A DNA stretch of 64,000 bases from Anditalea andensis (GCF_000714815.1 NZ_JMIH01000016.1:186001-250000); one strand, 5' to 3'; positions 27,063-39,757 are shown, counted from the stretch's first letter. The notes: a model not told the origin generated them from the letters alone. Program-made: numbers and translations.

Positions 27063-27097
27063 AAAAACTAAGGGGAAGCATCATAAGACACCTCCCC
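27063..27097 (-). terminator. Intrinsic terminator of the SusC-to-GH2 operon
   Basis: On the minus strand GGGGAGG (27097-27091) pairs with CTTCCCC (27078-27072), 7 bp including one G-U, around a 12-nt loop. A U-rich run follows (template A-run 27063-27067). It lies 22 bp past the beta-galactosidase stop codon. Confidence 0.7.
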
Positions 27098-27118
27098 ATA
27101 ACCTCAATTCATTTCAAA

Positions 27119-30336
<3,218 letters not shown>

Positions 30337-30527
30337 CAATTTTCAGCTATCTGTTTTGAAAGAAAGCCTAGGCTGTACCGCCCCCATCCTTAGCCAAAAC
30401 ATTTAGATTTTACACATTTTATTTATTTTAAAGGATCATGCTTTGATGAGGTCCCTTTTGCTACCCCCTCTACCCTATGTTCCGAAGCTAAATCAAGATC
30501 ACCAGTCATCCAACATCCTACAAATCA

Positions 30528-30562
30528 GTCTAACTTCCCTCCTCTTACCTTTCACCTTTTGC
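30528..30562 (-). repeat. Degenerate heptanucleotide repeat, block 2
   Basis: Minus strand reads AGGTGAA, AGGTAAG, AGGAGGG, AAGTTAG in succession, a decayed 7-bp periodicity related to block 1. Its role is unknown. Confidence 0.4.
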
Positions 30563-30659
30563 CAATTAATTATTCACATCTATGTCGATAGCTTCCGTAC
30601 TTATGTGACAGTCTGCAGGCCCTTCCGTCCAACTCTGACTTTTATCGCTATATCACTGC

Positions 30660-32738
30660 CTAATCCACGCTCTCAAACACATCTACCGGCAATATCCTGC
30701 CCTCTTCATCAAACCTCATCGGTGAAATAGCGGTTTCTCTATTATAGCCATTTCCGTCCGGAACCCTGAATCGGTGATAGGCGATGTACCATTCATCCTT
30801 ACCTGGCACCTGTACTACAGAGTGATGGCCTGCACCTTCTATAATGCCCTTCCCTTTGAGCACCGGATTATCGGCAGCCTTGGTAAATGGACCCAAAGGA
30901 GAATCTGATGTGCCATAGGCTACCGAATATCTCGGATCTCTGGTATCATATTCCGACCACATCAGATAATATGTCCCGTTTCTTTTAAATACAAAAGCAC
31001 CTTCATTATATCCTTCCGGTTTAAAGACAATCACTTTAGATTTATCAAATGAAATCATATCATCGTTAAGCTTTACCATATGACATTTACCCTGTCCCCA
31101 ATAGAGATAAGCCGATCCATCATCCTCTACCAATACCATGGGGTCTATCATCTGATTGGGAAATTCTCCCCTTGATACCAATGGCCTGCCCAGAGGATCT
31201 ATAAAAGGTCCGGTCGGACTGTCAGCTACTGCTACTCCTATATTCACATCTGCAGAGAAATAGTAATAGTATTTTCCATTTTTTTCGGCGATGGCGGGAG
31301 CCCATGCCCGCTCATCTGTCCAGGAAATGTCTTTCTTTAGATCTAGAATTACCCCTTCGCTTTTCCAGTTTTTAAGATCTTTGGAACTCCAGGTGGTAAA
31401 GGAATGGGAAGCCCAACCTTCATATCCATCGGTAGTAGGATAAATATAATAAGTATCTCCAAAGACAGCTATATGCGGATCTGCGTAGACATCAGGCAAA
31501 ACAGGGTTGTTTTCTCTCTGAACACCCACCTTCACTTGCCGGGAAATCCCTTCAGGAACTTGGATAGTATAATCAACAGCCCCGCCGGAAAAATCCTGTG
31601 GGCCCTGAGGACTGATGCTCAAGCCTGGCAAAACTTTCAGTTTGGGATCTAAAGAAGAAATATCCGCTCCATCCTTAGCAAGAAGTTTTGCTTCTCCTTT
31701 TTCTATCTTTACTTTATGGGTTTTCAATTCCCCGGAAGCAGCTGCAAGGAAAGCAGCGCCTTCAGGGATTCCAAAAGTTTTTAGAAGCCTGGCAGTTTCA
31801 TACTGCGTTATAGGTAATACCGATCCATGACGAGGATGAAAATCCATCTTGATCTGATCATCCACTATGGTGAAGTTTTCCAGATCGTTGCTTTCAGTAA
31901 ACTGATAAGAACCTTTTTTGTAGACATCATACATCAGGATATATTTATCTGAATCATTCAGTTTAAATATGCCTGACCCCTCCACCGCTTCCTTGGTCTG
32001 GTGAAGATACCGGTCCTGCATCACATAGCCTTCCGTAAGCTGATCCGACACAGCTTTCTTTATTCCGTCACCATGGCCTTCAGTTTTGAAAAAAAGATGG
32101 TATTTTCCATCATGGTAGACAATGTCTCCGTCTATAGTCGATTTCATTTCAGGGTGATAGAAAAGTTGCTTTGGTTCTGTGGCGAGTCCGGTAAAGTCAT
32201 CATTTGCATAGGCATAATAAATGATGTCCGGCTCACCTGCGAACTGCATCGACCAATATAACATATATTGATCGACCTTTGGGTCATAGATCGTCTGTGG
32301 TGCCCATACCCTTCTGACCTCTCCGAACTTGTTGGGGAAAACTTCCGGAATTTGTACTTTAGAATGGGCCCAGTTTACCAGATCGGTGGACTTCAGCATC
32401 ACCATCCCGGTGTTTTGCCAGCCATCATTAGGTACATAAAGATCCGTTAGGACCATGTAAAAGGTCTTTCCGTCATTTCCTCTTAAAATATGGGGATCGC
32501 GCACTCCTCCCTGCTGGCTGATACTATCGGGATGTATGACCGCTTTATGGTCATTTAATCCATAGTAGGTAAACCCATCTTTACTGATAGCATAAAATAC
32601 AGCCTCCTCTCCCGGTCCGTTTCCTATAAAATAGGAAAAAAGATAGGCCTCCGGCTTCTCTCCCTGTGCCCAGGCACCGGTACAGAAAATAATTCCAAGC
32701 AGTAGTAAAATTGAAATCTTATTTAATTTTTGTTTCAT
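30660..32738 (-). CDS. Secreted GH43 enzyme with two beta-propeller domains
   Basis: 692 residues, signal peptide about 1-25 (TGAWAQ). The C-terminal GH43 domain (about 412-690) has base D420 (YADPHIA), pKa-modulating D532 (MIDPMV) and acid E579 (NEGAFV), so it should be active. The N-terminal half (about 28-315) is a second GH43-like propeller with RDPHI near 81, GDIVYHDG near 204 and EGSGIF near 253, plausibly also catalytic. A beta-rich linker of about 90 residues separates them. GH43 enzymes remove arabinofuranose, xylose or galactose. Expected role: debranching in the periplasm within this operon. Confidence 0.88.
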   Translation of the reverse strand: MKQKLNKISILLLLGIIFCTGAWAQGEKPEAYLFSYFIGNGPGEEAVFYAISKDGFTYYGLNDHKAVIHPDSISQQGGVRDPHILRGNDGKTFYMVLTDLYVPNDGWQNTGMVMLKSTDLVNWAHSKVQIPEVFPNKFGEVRRVWAPQTIYDPKVDQYMLYWSMQFAGEPDIIYYAYANDDFTGLATEPKQLFYHPEMKSTIDGDIVYHDGKYHLFFKTEGHGDGIKKAVSDQLTEGYVMQDRYLHQTKEAVEGSGIFKLNDSDKYILMYDVYKKGSYQFTESNDLENFTIVDDQIKMDFHPRHGSVLPITQYETARLLKTFGIPEGAAFLAAASGELKTHKVKIEKGEAKLLAKDGADISSLDPKLKVLPGLSISPQGPQDFSGGAVDYTIQVPEGISRQVKVGVQRENNPVLPDVYADPHIAVFGDTYYIYPTTDGYEGWASHSFTTWSSKDLKNWKSEGVILDLKKDISWTDERAWAPAIAEKNGKYYYYFSADVNIGVAVADSPTGPFIDPLGRPLVSRGEFPNQMIDPMVLVEDDGSAYLYWGQGKCHMVKLNDDMISFDKSKVIVFKPEGYNEGAFVFKRNGTYYLMWSEYDTRDPRYSVAYGTSDSPLGPFTKAADNPVLKGKGIIEGAGHHSVVQVPGKDEWYIAYHRFRVPDGNGYNRETAISPMRFDEEGRILPVDVFESVD

Positions 32739-32771
32739 TTTATTAATATTTTTGAAGCTTTTAAGCGTTTC

Positions 32772-33989
32772 TTATTCATAGCTCACTTCCAATGGCTGCT
32801 GTAATCTTCTACTGAATTCCTTCAGATAGTTGTCCCAGGAATTAGCATCAATGAAGTGTCCACTCTGATCCCAGGCAAACCCGGCATAATAAACAGCTTT
32901 TCCGTTATTTACATCTGTCATTACGAGTAACTGGCTGCCATCCCGGTAATCCACCCGATGATCTTTATATGCCTGGACCACCTTGGGATCTACTACTATC
33001 CCCAGACCAAGTTGCGATCCGTCCATCGGTTCCCAGTACCTGAACCATCCTTCATCCGGAGATGTCTTAACTTCTCCTTCTTTATCATGCAGGCTTATGC
33101 CTACGGTAAGGTTTGGTAGCATATGACCGCCATCCAGTAACACTTCACTTCTGTACAAATGGCTTCCTAGATCCAGGGATATGTGTTTGGTTTCATTAAA
33201 CCGGACACCATCCACTTCCCTGGGGGCATAAGTTAATTCAAAGACTGTACGGATAGGTCCGTTAACCAGTGTTTTGTGAGAAATGAAATTTTTGGAGATG
33301 TGTAGGGAATCATCTATCCATATCCCTACTCCGCCTATTCCTCTACTCGAGCCAACATGGTATGGATCATAACCTTCCCCATGGTCTACGTGGTAAGAGC
33401 TGTCCCTTTGCAAGTGTTGGGCATACCATTTATCTATGATGGGATAGTCCACCTTTTTCAGCCAGGCATCTACGCCACTGGACAGTGTGCCTTCCGGAAG
33501 TTTATTTTCTGCCCGCCGCTGCGCATCAGGACCATAGGTTCTGAATGCCACCCGGTCATTTTCCCACGCATAATCATCAGTCCTTTCAGGAACAAATCTC
33601 GAATAGGTACTCTTACCGATTTGTGATACATCTTCTCCTACTTCCTCATAAGTCAAAAGAAATCGTCTGTTTTGGTTTGGCAGCATATCCACCTGGAATA
33701 ACAAAAGGTCAAAGTTCCCATCTTCATCTAGATCCATTAGTTGACTGAGCAGTATGGCTCCGCTATCTGCGTCTTTTACTTTTAAATCTTCAGCATTATT
33801 ATTACTTAAATCAAGTCCTGTCCTGCTTAAATCTACCTCTACTGTTTCGCTTTTTCTTTCCATATCCATAGTGTTGGATACATTGATGTATTTACCCTCC
33901 ACAGCTGATTCCTGACAGGATAAGACCACCATTGTCAGTACCAGTAAACATAAGTAAGACCTTAGATTATAATTTAAGTAAGTTTTCAT
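32772..33989 (-). CDS. DUF4861 lipoprotein
   Basis: 405 residues with a lipobox at Cys25 (VLSCQ). DUF4861 fold: beta-sandwich opening INVSNTMDMERKSETVEVD, and conserved HVDHGEGYDPYHVGSSRG-type and GVGIWIDD segments. DUF4861 genes recur in Bacteroidota next to GH88/GH105 and uronic-acid lyase genes; a binding or hydrolase role has been proposed but not shown to my knowledge. Here it sits 18 bp after the GH88 gene and 33 bp before the GH43 gene. Assignment is to a family, not a reaction. Confidence 0.82.
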   Translation of the reverse strand: MKTYLNYNLRSYLCLLVLTMVVLSCQESAVEGKYINVSNTMDMERKSETVEVDLSRTGLDLSNNNAEDLKVKDADSGAILLSQLMDLDEDGNFDLLLFQVDMLPNQNRRFLLTYEEVGEDVSQIGKSTYSRFVPERTDDYAWENDRVAFRTYGPDAQRRAENKLPEGTLSSGVDAWLKKVDYPIIDKWYAQHLQRDSSYHVDHGEGYDPYHVGSSRGIGGVGIWIDDSLHISKNFISHKTLVNGPIRTVFELTYAPREVDGVRFNETKHISLDLGSHLYRSEVLLDGGHMLPNLTVGISLHDKEGEVKTSPDEGWFRYWEPMDGSQLGLGIVVDPKVVQAYKDHRVDYRDGSQLLVMTDVNNGKAVYYAGFAWDQSGHFIDANSWDNYLKEFSRRLQQPLEVSYE

Positions 33990-34007
33990 AATATATTGAT
34001 ATTCAAT

Positions 34008-35204
34008 TTATTTTAAGGCTTTATATCTTTTAATAGCTTCTATAAAATAATAGTCACCATAAGTTAAAGGAGTGTCCACTTCTGTGTTTTCAGGTATATG
34101 GCCGACACCGTGCTTTAGCAGAAAACCTCCATTGGTATTAGGCTCTGCCAGGTATTCGGAAGAGGCCAAAGAAGCGAGCATCGACTCTGCATCACTGATG
34201 TACCTATCTGATTTTTCCTGTCCCACATACTGGGACAGCTCGAGCAGTGCCGATGCCAGAATTGCTCCTGCAGAGGAGTCTCTTAATGCATCCGGAATGT
34301 TCGGTGCATCAAAGTCCCAATATGGAATTTTATCATCCGGCATATTAGGGTGATTAAGGACAAATTCTGCAATATTTACCGCTTGATCAAGGTACTTTTG
34401 GTCATTTGTAAATCGGTACATTACTATATAACCGTATAAACCCCAAGCCTGACCCCTGGCCCATGCAGAATCATCTGAATATCCCTGGGCAGTTCTCTTT
34501 TGGTTTACAGTTCCTGTTTTAGGATTGTAATTGACTACATGGTAAGAGCTGTAGTCCTCTCTAAAATGATTCTTGATGGTATTATCCGCGTGTGTGATGG
34601 CAATATTATAATAAGTGCTATCGCCCGTCTCTTGGGTAGCCCAGAAGAGCAGCTCCAGGTTCATCATGTTATCGATGATCACCAGGTAATCTCCTTCTTT
34701 AGAATCCCATGATTTGATCACACCTGTGGTCTCATCAAAACGGGTGCTGAGAGATTGGGCGCTTTGGACCAGGATATCCCTGTATGCTTCCTTTGGTGCT
34801 ATTTCTAAAGCATTGCCAAAGCTGCAGAACATCATAAATCCCAGATCGTGGGTAGTGGTATTGTATTTTTCTTTTTCCAATACTTCCATAATCCTTTCAG
34901 CTTCTGAAAGCAAGGCTTCATCACCGTTCTGATCATATAGATAAAGTAAGGAACCGGGATAAAAGCCACTGCACCACCAGCCGGACCCAGAGGTCTCCAG
35001 CCTGTCCTCGCTGGCATGGTAGGTTTTTGGGAAACGGGTTTCAGGCAATAGGTTCTTCATATGGTGGTACTGCACTTCGCCCCGCTCCAGTGCATGATCC
35101 AATTTGGTAATCAAATCGTCCTTCTGGCCCACCATGTGGTCCTGTTGGCATGCAGACAATAGTAAACTTCCTGCTATACACAGGTTTTTAAAAAGCTTTT
35201 TCAT
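34008..35204 (-). CDS. GH88 unsaturated glucuronyl hydrolase lipoprotein
   Basis: 398 residues from the ATG at 35204. An upstream in-frame ATG at 35279 would put 25 non-signal residues before the lipoprotein signal (LLLSACQQ). An (alpha/alpha)6 barrel with the two GH88 aspartates: D120 in HDLGFM and D178 in IIDNMMNLE, with the hydrophobic SDDSAWARGQAWGLYG helix following. The enzyme hydrates delta-4,5-unsaturated uronic acids left by lyases. Its presence implies a lyase in the same pathway, most simply the BNR_4 protein encoded upstream. The preceding 160-bp gap is rich in hairpins. Confidence 0.9.
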   Translation of the reverse strand: MKKLFKNLCIAGSLLLSACQQDHMVGQKDDLITKLDHALERGEVQYHHMKNLLPETRFPKTYHASEDRLETSGSGWWCSGFYPGSLLYLYDQNGDEALLSEAERIMEVLEKEKYNTTTHDLGFMMFCSFGNALEIAPKEAYRDILVQSAQSLSTRFDETTGVIKSWDSKEGDYLVIIDNMMNLELLFWATQETGDSTYYNIAITHADNTIKNHFREDYSSYHVVNYNPKTGTVNQKRTAQGYSDDSAWARGQAWGLYGYIVMYRFTNDQKYLDQAVNIAEFVLNHPNMPDDKIPYWDFDAPNIPDALRDSSAGAILASALLELSQYVGQEKSDRYISDAESMLASLASSEYLAEPNTNGGFLLKHGVGHIPENTEVDTPLTYGDYYFIEAIKRYKALK

Positions 35205-35235
35205 CAGTTTATATTTTGTTTTTTGTTGATCAGAA

Positions 35236-35325
35236 CTGCCTACCGGCAGACAGGTGGGATCTCGCTTGTTTATAATCATCCCGGTCTATGAGATTTTTCT
35301 CATGCCTGATTGCCGTAAGGCAGGC
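35236..35325 (-). repeat. Cluster of three hairpins between the BNR_4 and GH88 genes
   Basis: CTGCC/GGCAG with loop TACC (35236-35249), ATGAGA/TCTCAT with a 4-nt loop (35288-35303), and GCCTG/CAGGC enclosing TGCC-GTAA-GGCA (35304-35325). The first and third contain CTGCC-type palindromes like degraded REP elements. They could stabilise or separate segments of the operon mRNA. Confidence 0.5.
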
Positions 35326-35364
35326 TAAATTTCATGTTGTATAATGGTGTTTTTTGCTGTTGAT

Positions 35365-36678
35365 TTAGTTTTCTAATTGAAGTATATGAATGGGTGTGGT
35401 CAGGCCTTCTGCCACTCCTTCACCATCTTTTTGTTCTACTTTCTGGACAAAAAGATGAAGCTGTTTGAAATTCTTCCAGAGCGATATATCGTGGGTGGGT
35501 TCCCACTGGCCTACCCCTTCTGTGGTCAGATCTTTTACTATCCAGTCTTCATTTTCAAGATCATTGCAGTAAGCCATCGTTATTTTATTGTCTCTTTCCT
35601 CATCTCTGAAAATGATATATGCTTTGACATGCCTTTCCTCACTGTTGATCAGTAGCTGCGGTCTGGATATGGGAATCCTTTTGGTTCCTCCCCCGCCTAG
35701 GTAAAATGGGGTCTTTCTATTTCCCGGACTGGTTTTCTTCCATCCCTGCTGACCATGGTAGATGATGTGGTATTGAGGTATGCTGTCTTCCGCCCAGTAG
35801 GATACTATATATGGATTACCTTCCTCATCGGCAGCCATGGCCGTCTGGTTGATCAGGCTACTTTTCTGAGGGATCATCCAGGCATATTCCGCTGTGGACA
35901 CTGTGATAGGAAGTGTATAAGCTTCACCAGAGGATCTACGCCAGGTAATACCCCCATCAGTAGATCTGGCATAGGCCATATCATGATTGGTAGCCACATC
36001 CCAGCTTTCTCTCCACACCCAGCTCAAATGGATAGTGCCCTGACTATCTATATATGCCTGCCAGTAGGCGTTTCTTTCCCCTTCTCCATCTATGAGGTTT
36101 TTGTGAAGTTGGGACCATTCTCCCTTTACTATATCATATTTATTCATCACCAGATTTCCTCTACCGGAAGCACCCGATCTATATAAGAAGATAAGATTAC
36201 CATCAGGCAGCTTATGAAATTCCGGATAGGTAACTTTTTCCTCCTCTTTACCGGTCATAGAAATCCTCTCTCCCAGTTCTAAGCTGAGAGGATCTTTGCT
36301 TTTTGCATAGCGGAGTGGATTATCATGATGGTCCCACGATACATGCAGGTAACCATCACCGTCCAAGGTGATACTGATGGTATTGTGGGCATCTTTGACA
36401 TTGCCGTGATAAGGCGTGACTTTCGTTTCCCATTCACCTGTCCCAAGTTTTCTTTTGCCCAATACCAGATTCCCATCACCATCATAAAAAGCAGTAAACT
36501 GATATTCATGATCGGAATCCAGAGAATTTCTTCTAAAGATGACGGTGTTAATCGAGTTGTTGGCCCAGCCCTCTCCTACTGTAGAAAAAGTAACAGGACT
36601 ATCTTCCAACCCCTGTGCTCTACAGGTGAAGACCAGCAAAATGCAAATCAGTAAAGACAGGTATATTTTGCCGCCCAT
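35365..36678 (-). CDS. Secreted BNR_4 seven-bladed propeller, candidate rhamnose-glucuronate lyase or GH145-like hydrolase
   Basis: 437 residues, signal peptide about 1-21. Propeller repeats are visible (FTAFYDGDGNLVLGKRKL, ITLDGDGYLHVSWDHH, IDSQGTIHLSWVWRES, AADEEGNPYIVSYWAED). A conserved segment holds H98 (DAHN) and H117/H118 (WDHHDNPLRY), about 20 residues apart, resembling the paired histidines of propeller uronate lyases (PL24/PL25 ulvan lyases, PL42 gum-arabic lyase). GH145 rhamnohydrolases share the fold but use another face. With GH88 next door, a lyase acting on Rha-alpha-1,4-GlcA is favoured. Starts 1 bp after the GH154 stop. Confidence 0.75.
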   Translation of the reverse strand: MGGKIYLSLLICILLVFTCRAQGLEDSPVTFSTVGEGWANNSINTVIFRRNSLDSDHEYQFTAFYDGDGNLVLGKRKLGTGEWETKVTPYHGNVKDAHNTISITLDGDGYLHVSWDHHDNPLRYAKSKDPLSLELGERISMTGKEEEKVTYPEFHKLPDGNLIFLYRSGASGRGNLVMNKYDIVKGEWSQLHKNLIDGEGERNAYWQAYIDSQGTIHLSWVWRESWDVATNHDMAYARSTDGGITWRRSSGEAYTLPITVSTAEYAWMIPQKSSLINQTAMAADEEGNPYIVSYWAEDSIPQYHIIYHGQQGWKKTSPGNRKTPFYLGGGGTKRIPISRPQLLINSEERHVKAYIIFRDEERDNKITMAYCNDLENEDWIVKDLTTEGVGQWEPTHDISLWKNFKQLHLFVQKVEQKDGEGVAEGLTTPIHILQLEN

Positions 36679-36679
36679 A

Positions 36680-37891
36680 TCAGATAGCTTTGTCTATTAT
36701 AGGTGTTTTTCCTCCCCAGATTTTCTTTTGGGTCCACTCCGCTGCAGGAAGTGACCAAAATGGGGCTTCAGGCGATAAGCCCAAAGGCAAAAATACTTGT
36801 GAGCACAAATAAAGACTGCCGGTGGAAATATATGGTTCTGCAATCTCAGGCTGGTGTCCATAAAATCCCAAGGTAAGCCATCCCCCTTTATCAAACATAT
36901 CTGATGCTTCCAGATGTCTGGCTATGATAGCTCCCAAAGCTCCCCTTACCTGTGCAGGAGACACATCTTCTGGCAGCTCTTCCCAAAGGGCTATCTGCGC
37001 CAAAGACTGGAAAGCGCCAAACCGATACGCCATAGACCTGCCGATAATAGGATATGTACCTTCAGGTGAGATTAACCTTTCCTGTATCGCTGCATACCTA
37101 CTTGCTCTCTTTATAAATAGTTCGTGGTCTTTAAGAGATCCTTTTTCAAAATCTACCAGTACTTTTGAAATATCCAGCATCATCGGCTGGATCACAAAGC
37201 TGTTATAATAGTCGTAATGAAACTCCGGACCGTCTCCATACATCCCGTCTCCAAGGTACCATTCTTTATGTTTATTCATGGCATAGGCTATCCTTACCAT
37301 GTCTCCATCACCTTCGAATTTCAGTAGGGCAGCTTCTACCATAGCTGTAAAAAGTAGCCAGTTACTATAGTAAGGGTTAATCTGACGAGATGACTTTAAG
37401 GCGGTGATGATATTGGATTGTGTAGTGGCATCCAGCCTATCCCATAGTTGTGTAGGGGCCCGCAGAAGACCTTGGGCTAAAAATGCTGCATCTACCAAAG
37501 GCTGTCCGCCTTCACTGAAGTTCATGAAATCAGGGGAGTTGGGATCAGTAGCATTTTTCAAAGACCGGTGAACCATGATGATGTATGCTTCCCTCAACTG
37601 CCCTTCCTCCGACTCATCGGCACCTAGTTCCAGCCAGGGAGCCATGCCGGAAAGGAGTCTGCCAAATGCTTCCAGATAAGTTACTTTATCCCTGTCTCCA
37701 TAGGCATTGGGAGCTGTTTCTATGGGCATGTTTTGCTTTAGGGTACCCTGGCTGAGATTTTGCAGGACAGGATCAGCTATCTTAGTAAGTACAGATATGT
37801 AATACTCACGGTCAGGATCGGATTGGGCTATAGTAGCTGAACTTATAAATATCAGCAGGCAGGCTAAGCCTAATGTTTTTATTTTATACAT
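36680..37891 (-). CDS. DUF2264 / GH154 beta-glucuronidase-like protein
   Basis: 403 residues from the ATG at 37891, chosen because it gives a clean signal peptide (MYKIKTLGLACLLIFISSATIAQ); an ATG 36 bp upstream is in frame. DUF2264 features: YLEAFGRLLSGMAPWLELGADE near 70-91, PYYSNWLLFTAMVEAALL near 172-189, DGMYGDGPEFHYDYYNSFVIQPM near 217-239, and GWLTLGFYGHQPEIAEPYIS near the end. The family is now CAZy GH154, with characterised beta-glucuronidase activity on arabinogalactan side chains (from memory). First enzyme gene after SusD; expected to remove GlcA in the periplasm. Confidence 0.85.
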   Translation of the reverse strand: MYKIKTLGLACLLIFISSATIAQSDPDREYYISVLTKIADPVLQNLSQGTLKQNMPIETAPNAYGDRDKVTYLEAFGRLLSGMAPWLELGADESEEGQLREAYIIMVHRSLKNATDPNSPDFMNFSEGGQPLVDAAFLAQGLLRAPTQLWDRLDATTQSNIITALKSSRQINPYYSNWLLFTAMVEAALLKFEGDGDMVRIAYAMNKHKEWYLGDGMYGDGPEFHYDYYNSFVIQPMMLDISKVLVDFEKGSLKDHELFIKRASRYAAIQERLISPEGTYPIIGRSMAYRFGAFQSLAQIALWEELPEDVSPAQVRGALGAIIARHLEASDMFDKGGWLTLGFYGHQPEIAEPYISTGSLYLCSQVFLPLGLSPEAPFWSLPAAEWTQKKIWGGKTPIIDKAI

Positions 37892-38041
37892 TTTGGGTTT
37901 AATGGTTGATTTGGTCTGGCCAGGCAATGCTTTAAAAATTGATAGTACAATTTAATTACATCTGCTGGAATTTAGCTTATTTTATTGAGTTTTAAGATGA
38001 TTTTCTGCTTAGGTAGCGCTTATTGGATTTTTAAAATTAAA

Positions 38042-38073
38042 CTATCCAGTGGATGGTAAACTCCACTGGATAG
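38042..38073 (-). terminator. Perfect 12-bp hairpin between susD and the enzyme genes
   Basis: CTATCCAGTGGA (38042-38053) and TCCACTGGATAG (38062-38073) pair completely around an 8-nt loop, 11 bp past the SusD stop. A U-rich stretch follows on the minus strand. A partial terminator or mRNA 3'-end stabiliser here would raise SusCD levels over the enzymes. Confidence 0.65.
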
Positions 38074-38083
38074 GTGTTTAATA

Positions 38084-39757
38084 TTAATAACCTGGGTTTT
38101 GGGTCAATTCACCATCCCTGTTCAAATCTATTTCAAATTGAGGAATAGGCATTTTCATATGAAAATCCTGCAAGCCATTAGTAGTCTCTATTTCTCCATT
38201 TGCCAAAGGCACAGTTCCTGTAAGTCTTCTTGCACGATCCACCAAAGTCCCGGTCCTGACAAGGGTCATTCTTCTGTTTTCCTCTGCCAAAAGTTCTCTT
38301 GCTCTTTCATCTAATATAAAATCAAGATTAATATCAGCCGCCGAAACTGGGCTTGCATTGGCTCGGGCCCTTAACATATTGATATCTGCTGCGGCTCCTC
38401 CTAGATCCCCCTGAAGAAACCTCGCCTCAGCTCTAAGGAGATAAGTTTCTGCCAGTCTCATTCTCATATGATCCTTCCACTGTCCAAAGCCAAATGGATC
38501 CCTATCATCATAATGACCCCACTTAGTGCTATAAGGAGTCATCCTCCATATGGTATCCGCTTGGAATATACGGATGGTATTACCATTTACTAATGTGAAC
38601 TCGGAATTCTGACCATATGGGACTGCCTGCCCCCTGATATTATTATAATTGCTTCCGGGATGGTTGAAGTATAATTGCCTTTTGATATTATATTTGGAAT
38701 TCCTCATATCCTGTTCCTCATATAGGTCATAAAGCACCCAATTGTTTAACCTTACCCGTGCAATACCTCTGCCCCCTAAAGAATCTGTAGGTTCCATTCC
38801 TGGAATGTCGTAATATCCACTCACCCATAGCCTCCTTTGTTGAGGATTGGACGAACTGCCTCCAGTTACATCAGATGGGTTTTCCGCTTCCATTACCCAG
38901 ATGGCCTCAGTATTGCCCTGGCTTCTTCTTAGATTTCCCTCTAAAAACATATCAGAAAAGGGGTCACCAGGCTGGTTGGCATTTACTCCATATCTTCCGG
39001 TGACGAGTGAATATCTTCCGCTGTTGATAATAGCGTCTGCCTGGGCTTCAGCCTCGACGGGTTGGCCTATTCGTAAATATACTTCCGCCAATAGCTGATG
39101 TGCCATTGCTTTGTTCACCCGGCTTTCAAAGCTCGCATTACCCGGAGAAGGAAGACTTTGCACACCAAATAAAAGATCTTCTACTATCACTGCATTCACT
39201 TCCGCTGAAGGTGTTCTTACAAAATCGGTTTTAGGTGCAGTCAATGCCTCTGTCAATAAAGGTACATCTCCATATAAGGTAACCAGCATATTATACGCAT
39301 AAGCTCTAAAAAATCTTGCTTCAGCATTGAAAGCATCCAATTCTGCCTGGTTCATACCAGTAGTCTGTCCGCCTTCAGCATTTTGGATCAATATATTGGC
39401 ATTGTTGATTAATCTGTATAAAGCAGTCCATACCTTACGGGCTGCCGGATCCATGGAATTCATCTGGGCATAATCAAAGTACGGCCTTGCATCTCCATTT
39501 GATCTGCCTGATGGAGCCCAAAGTATATCCGTCCCAAGATGCCAAATACCAATAAGAGTCTGATCCTGGTCTGTAGTACTCATCCAGTGAAAGTGATGAT
39601 ACAAACCTATAGCTGCAGCATCAAAACCTAACCTGTCATTTAGAGATTCAGGGGCATACCTATCCAATACAATTTCTTCCAAGAAAGAATCACTGCAAGA
39701 AAACAATAGGGTACAGCCTACCAAAACCGTAAGAATATATTTATATATTAATTTCAT
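38084..39757 (-). CDS. susD: SusD/RagB-family glycan-binding lipoprotein
   Basis: 557 residues. Lipobox Cys21 (LLFSCSDSFL). SusD features: N-terminal segment FLEEIVLDRYAPES, TPR-like helices with RALYRLINNANILIQNAEG-like and EARFFRAYAYNMLVTLYGDVPLLTEAL (about 147-173), and the C-terminal family motif with the RARANASPV and MRLAETYLLRAEARFLQGD repeats. Sits on the outer surface, binds oligosaccharide and caps the partner SusC barrel. The gene is 13 bp after susC. Glycan specificity cannot be read directly. Confidence 0.93.
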   Translation of the reverse strand: MKLIYKYILTVLVGCTLLFSCSDSFLEEIVLDRYAPESLNDRLGFDAAAIGLYHHFHWMSTTDQDQTLIGIWHLGTDILWAPSGRSNGDARPYFDYAQMNSMDPAARKVWTALYRLINNANILIQNAEGGQTTGMNQAELDAFNAEARFFRAYAYNMLVTLYGDVPLLTEALTAPKTDFVRTPSAEVNAVIVEDLLFGVQSLPSPGNASFESRVNKAMAHQLLAEVYLRIGQPVEAEAQADAIINSGRYSLVTGRYGVNANQPGDPFSDMFLEGNLRRSQGNTEAIWVMEAENPSDVTGGSSSNPQQRRLWVSGYYDIPGMEPTDSLGGRGIARVRLNNWVLYDLYEEQDMRNSKYNIKRQLYFNHPGSNYNNIRGQAVPYGQNSEFTLVNGNTIRIFQADTIWRMTPYSTKWGHYDDRDPFGFGQWKDHMRMRLAETYLLRAEARFLQGDLGGAAADINMLRARANASPVSAADINLDFILDERARELLAEENRRMTLVRTGTLVDRARRLTGTVPLANGEIETTNGLQDFHMKMPIPQFEIDLNRDGELTQNPGY

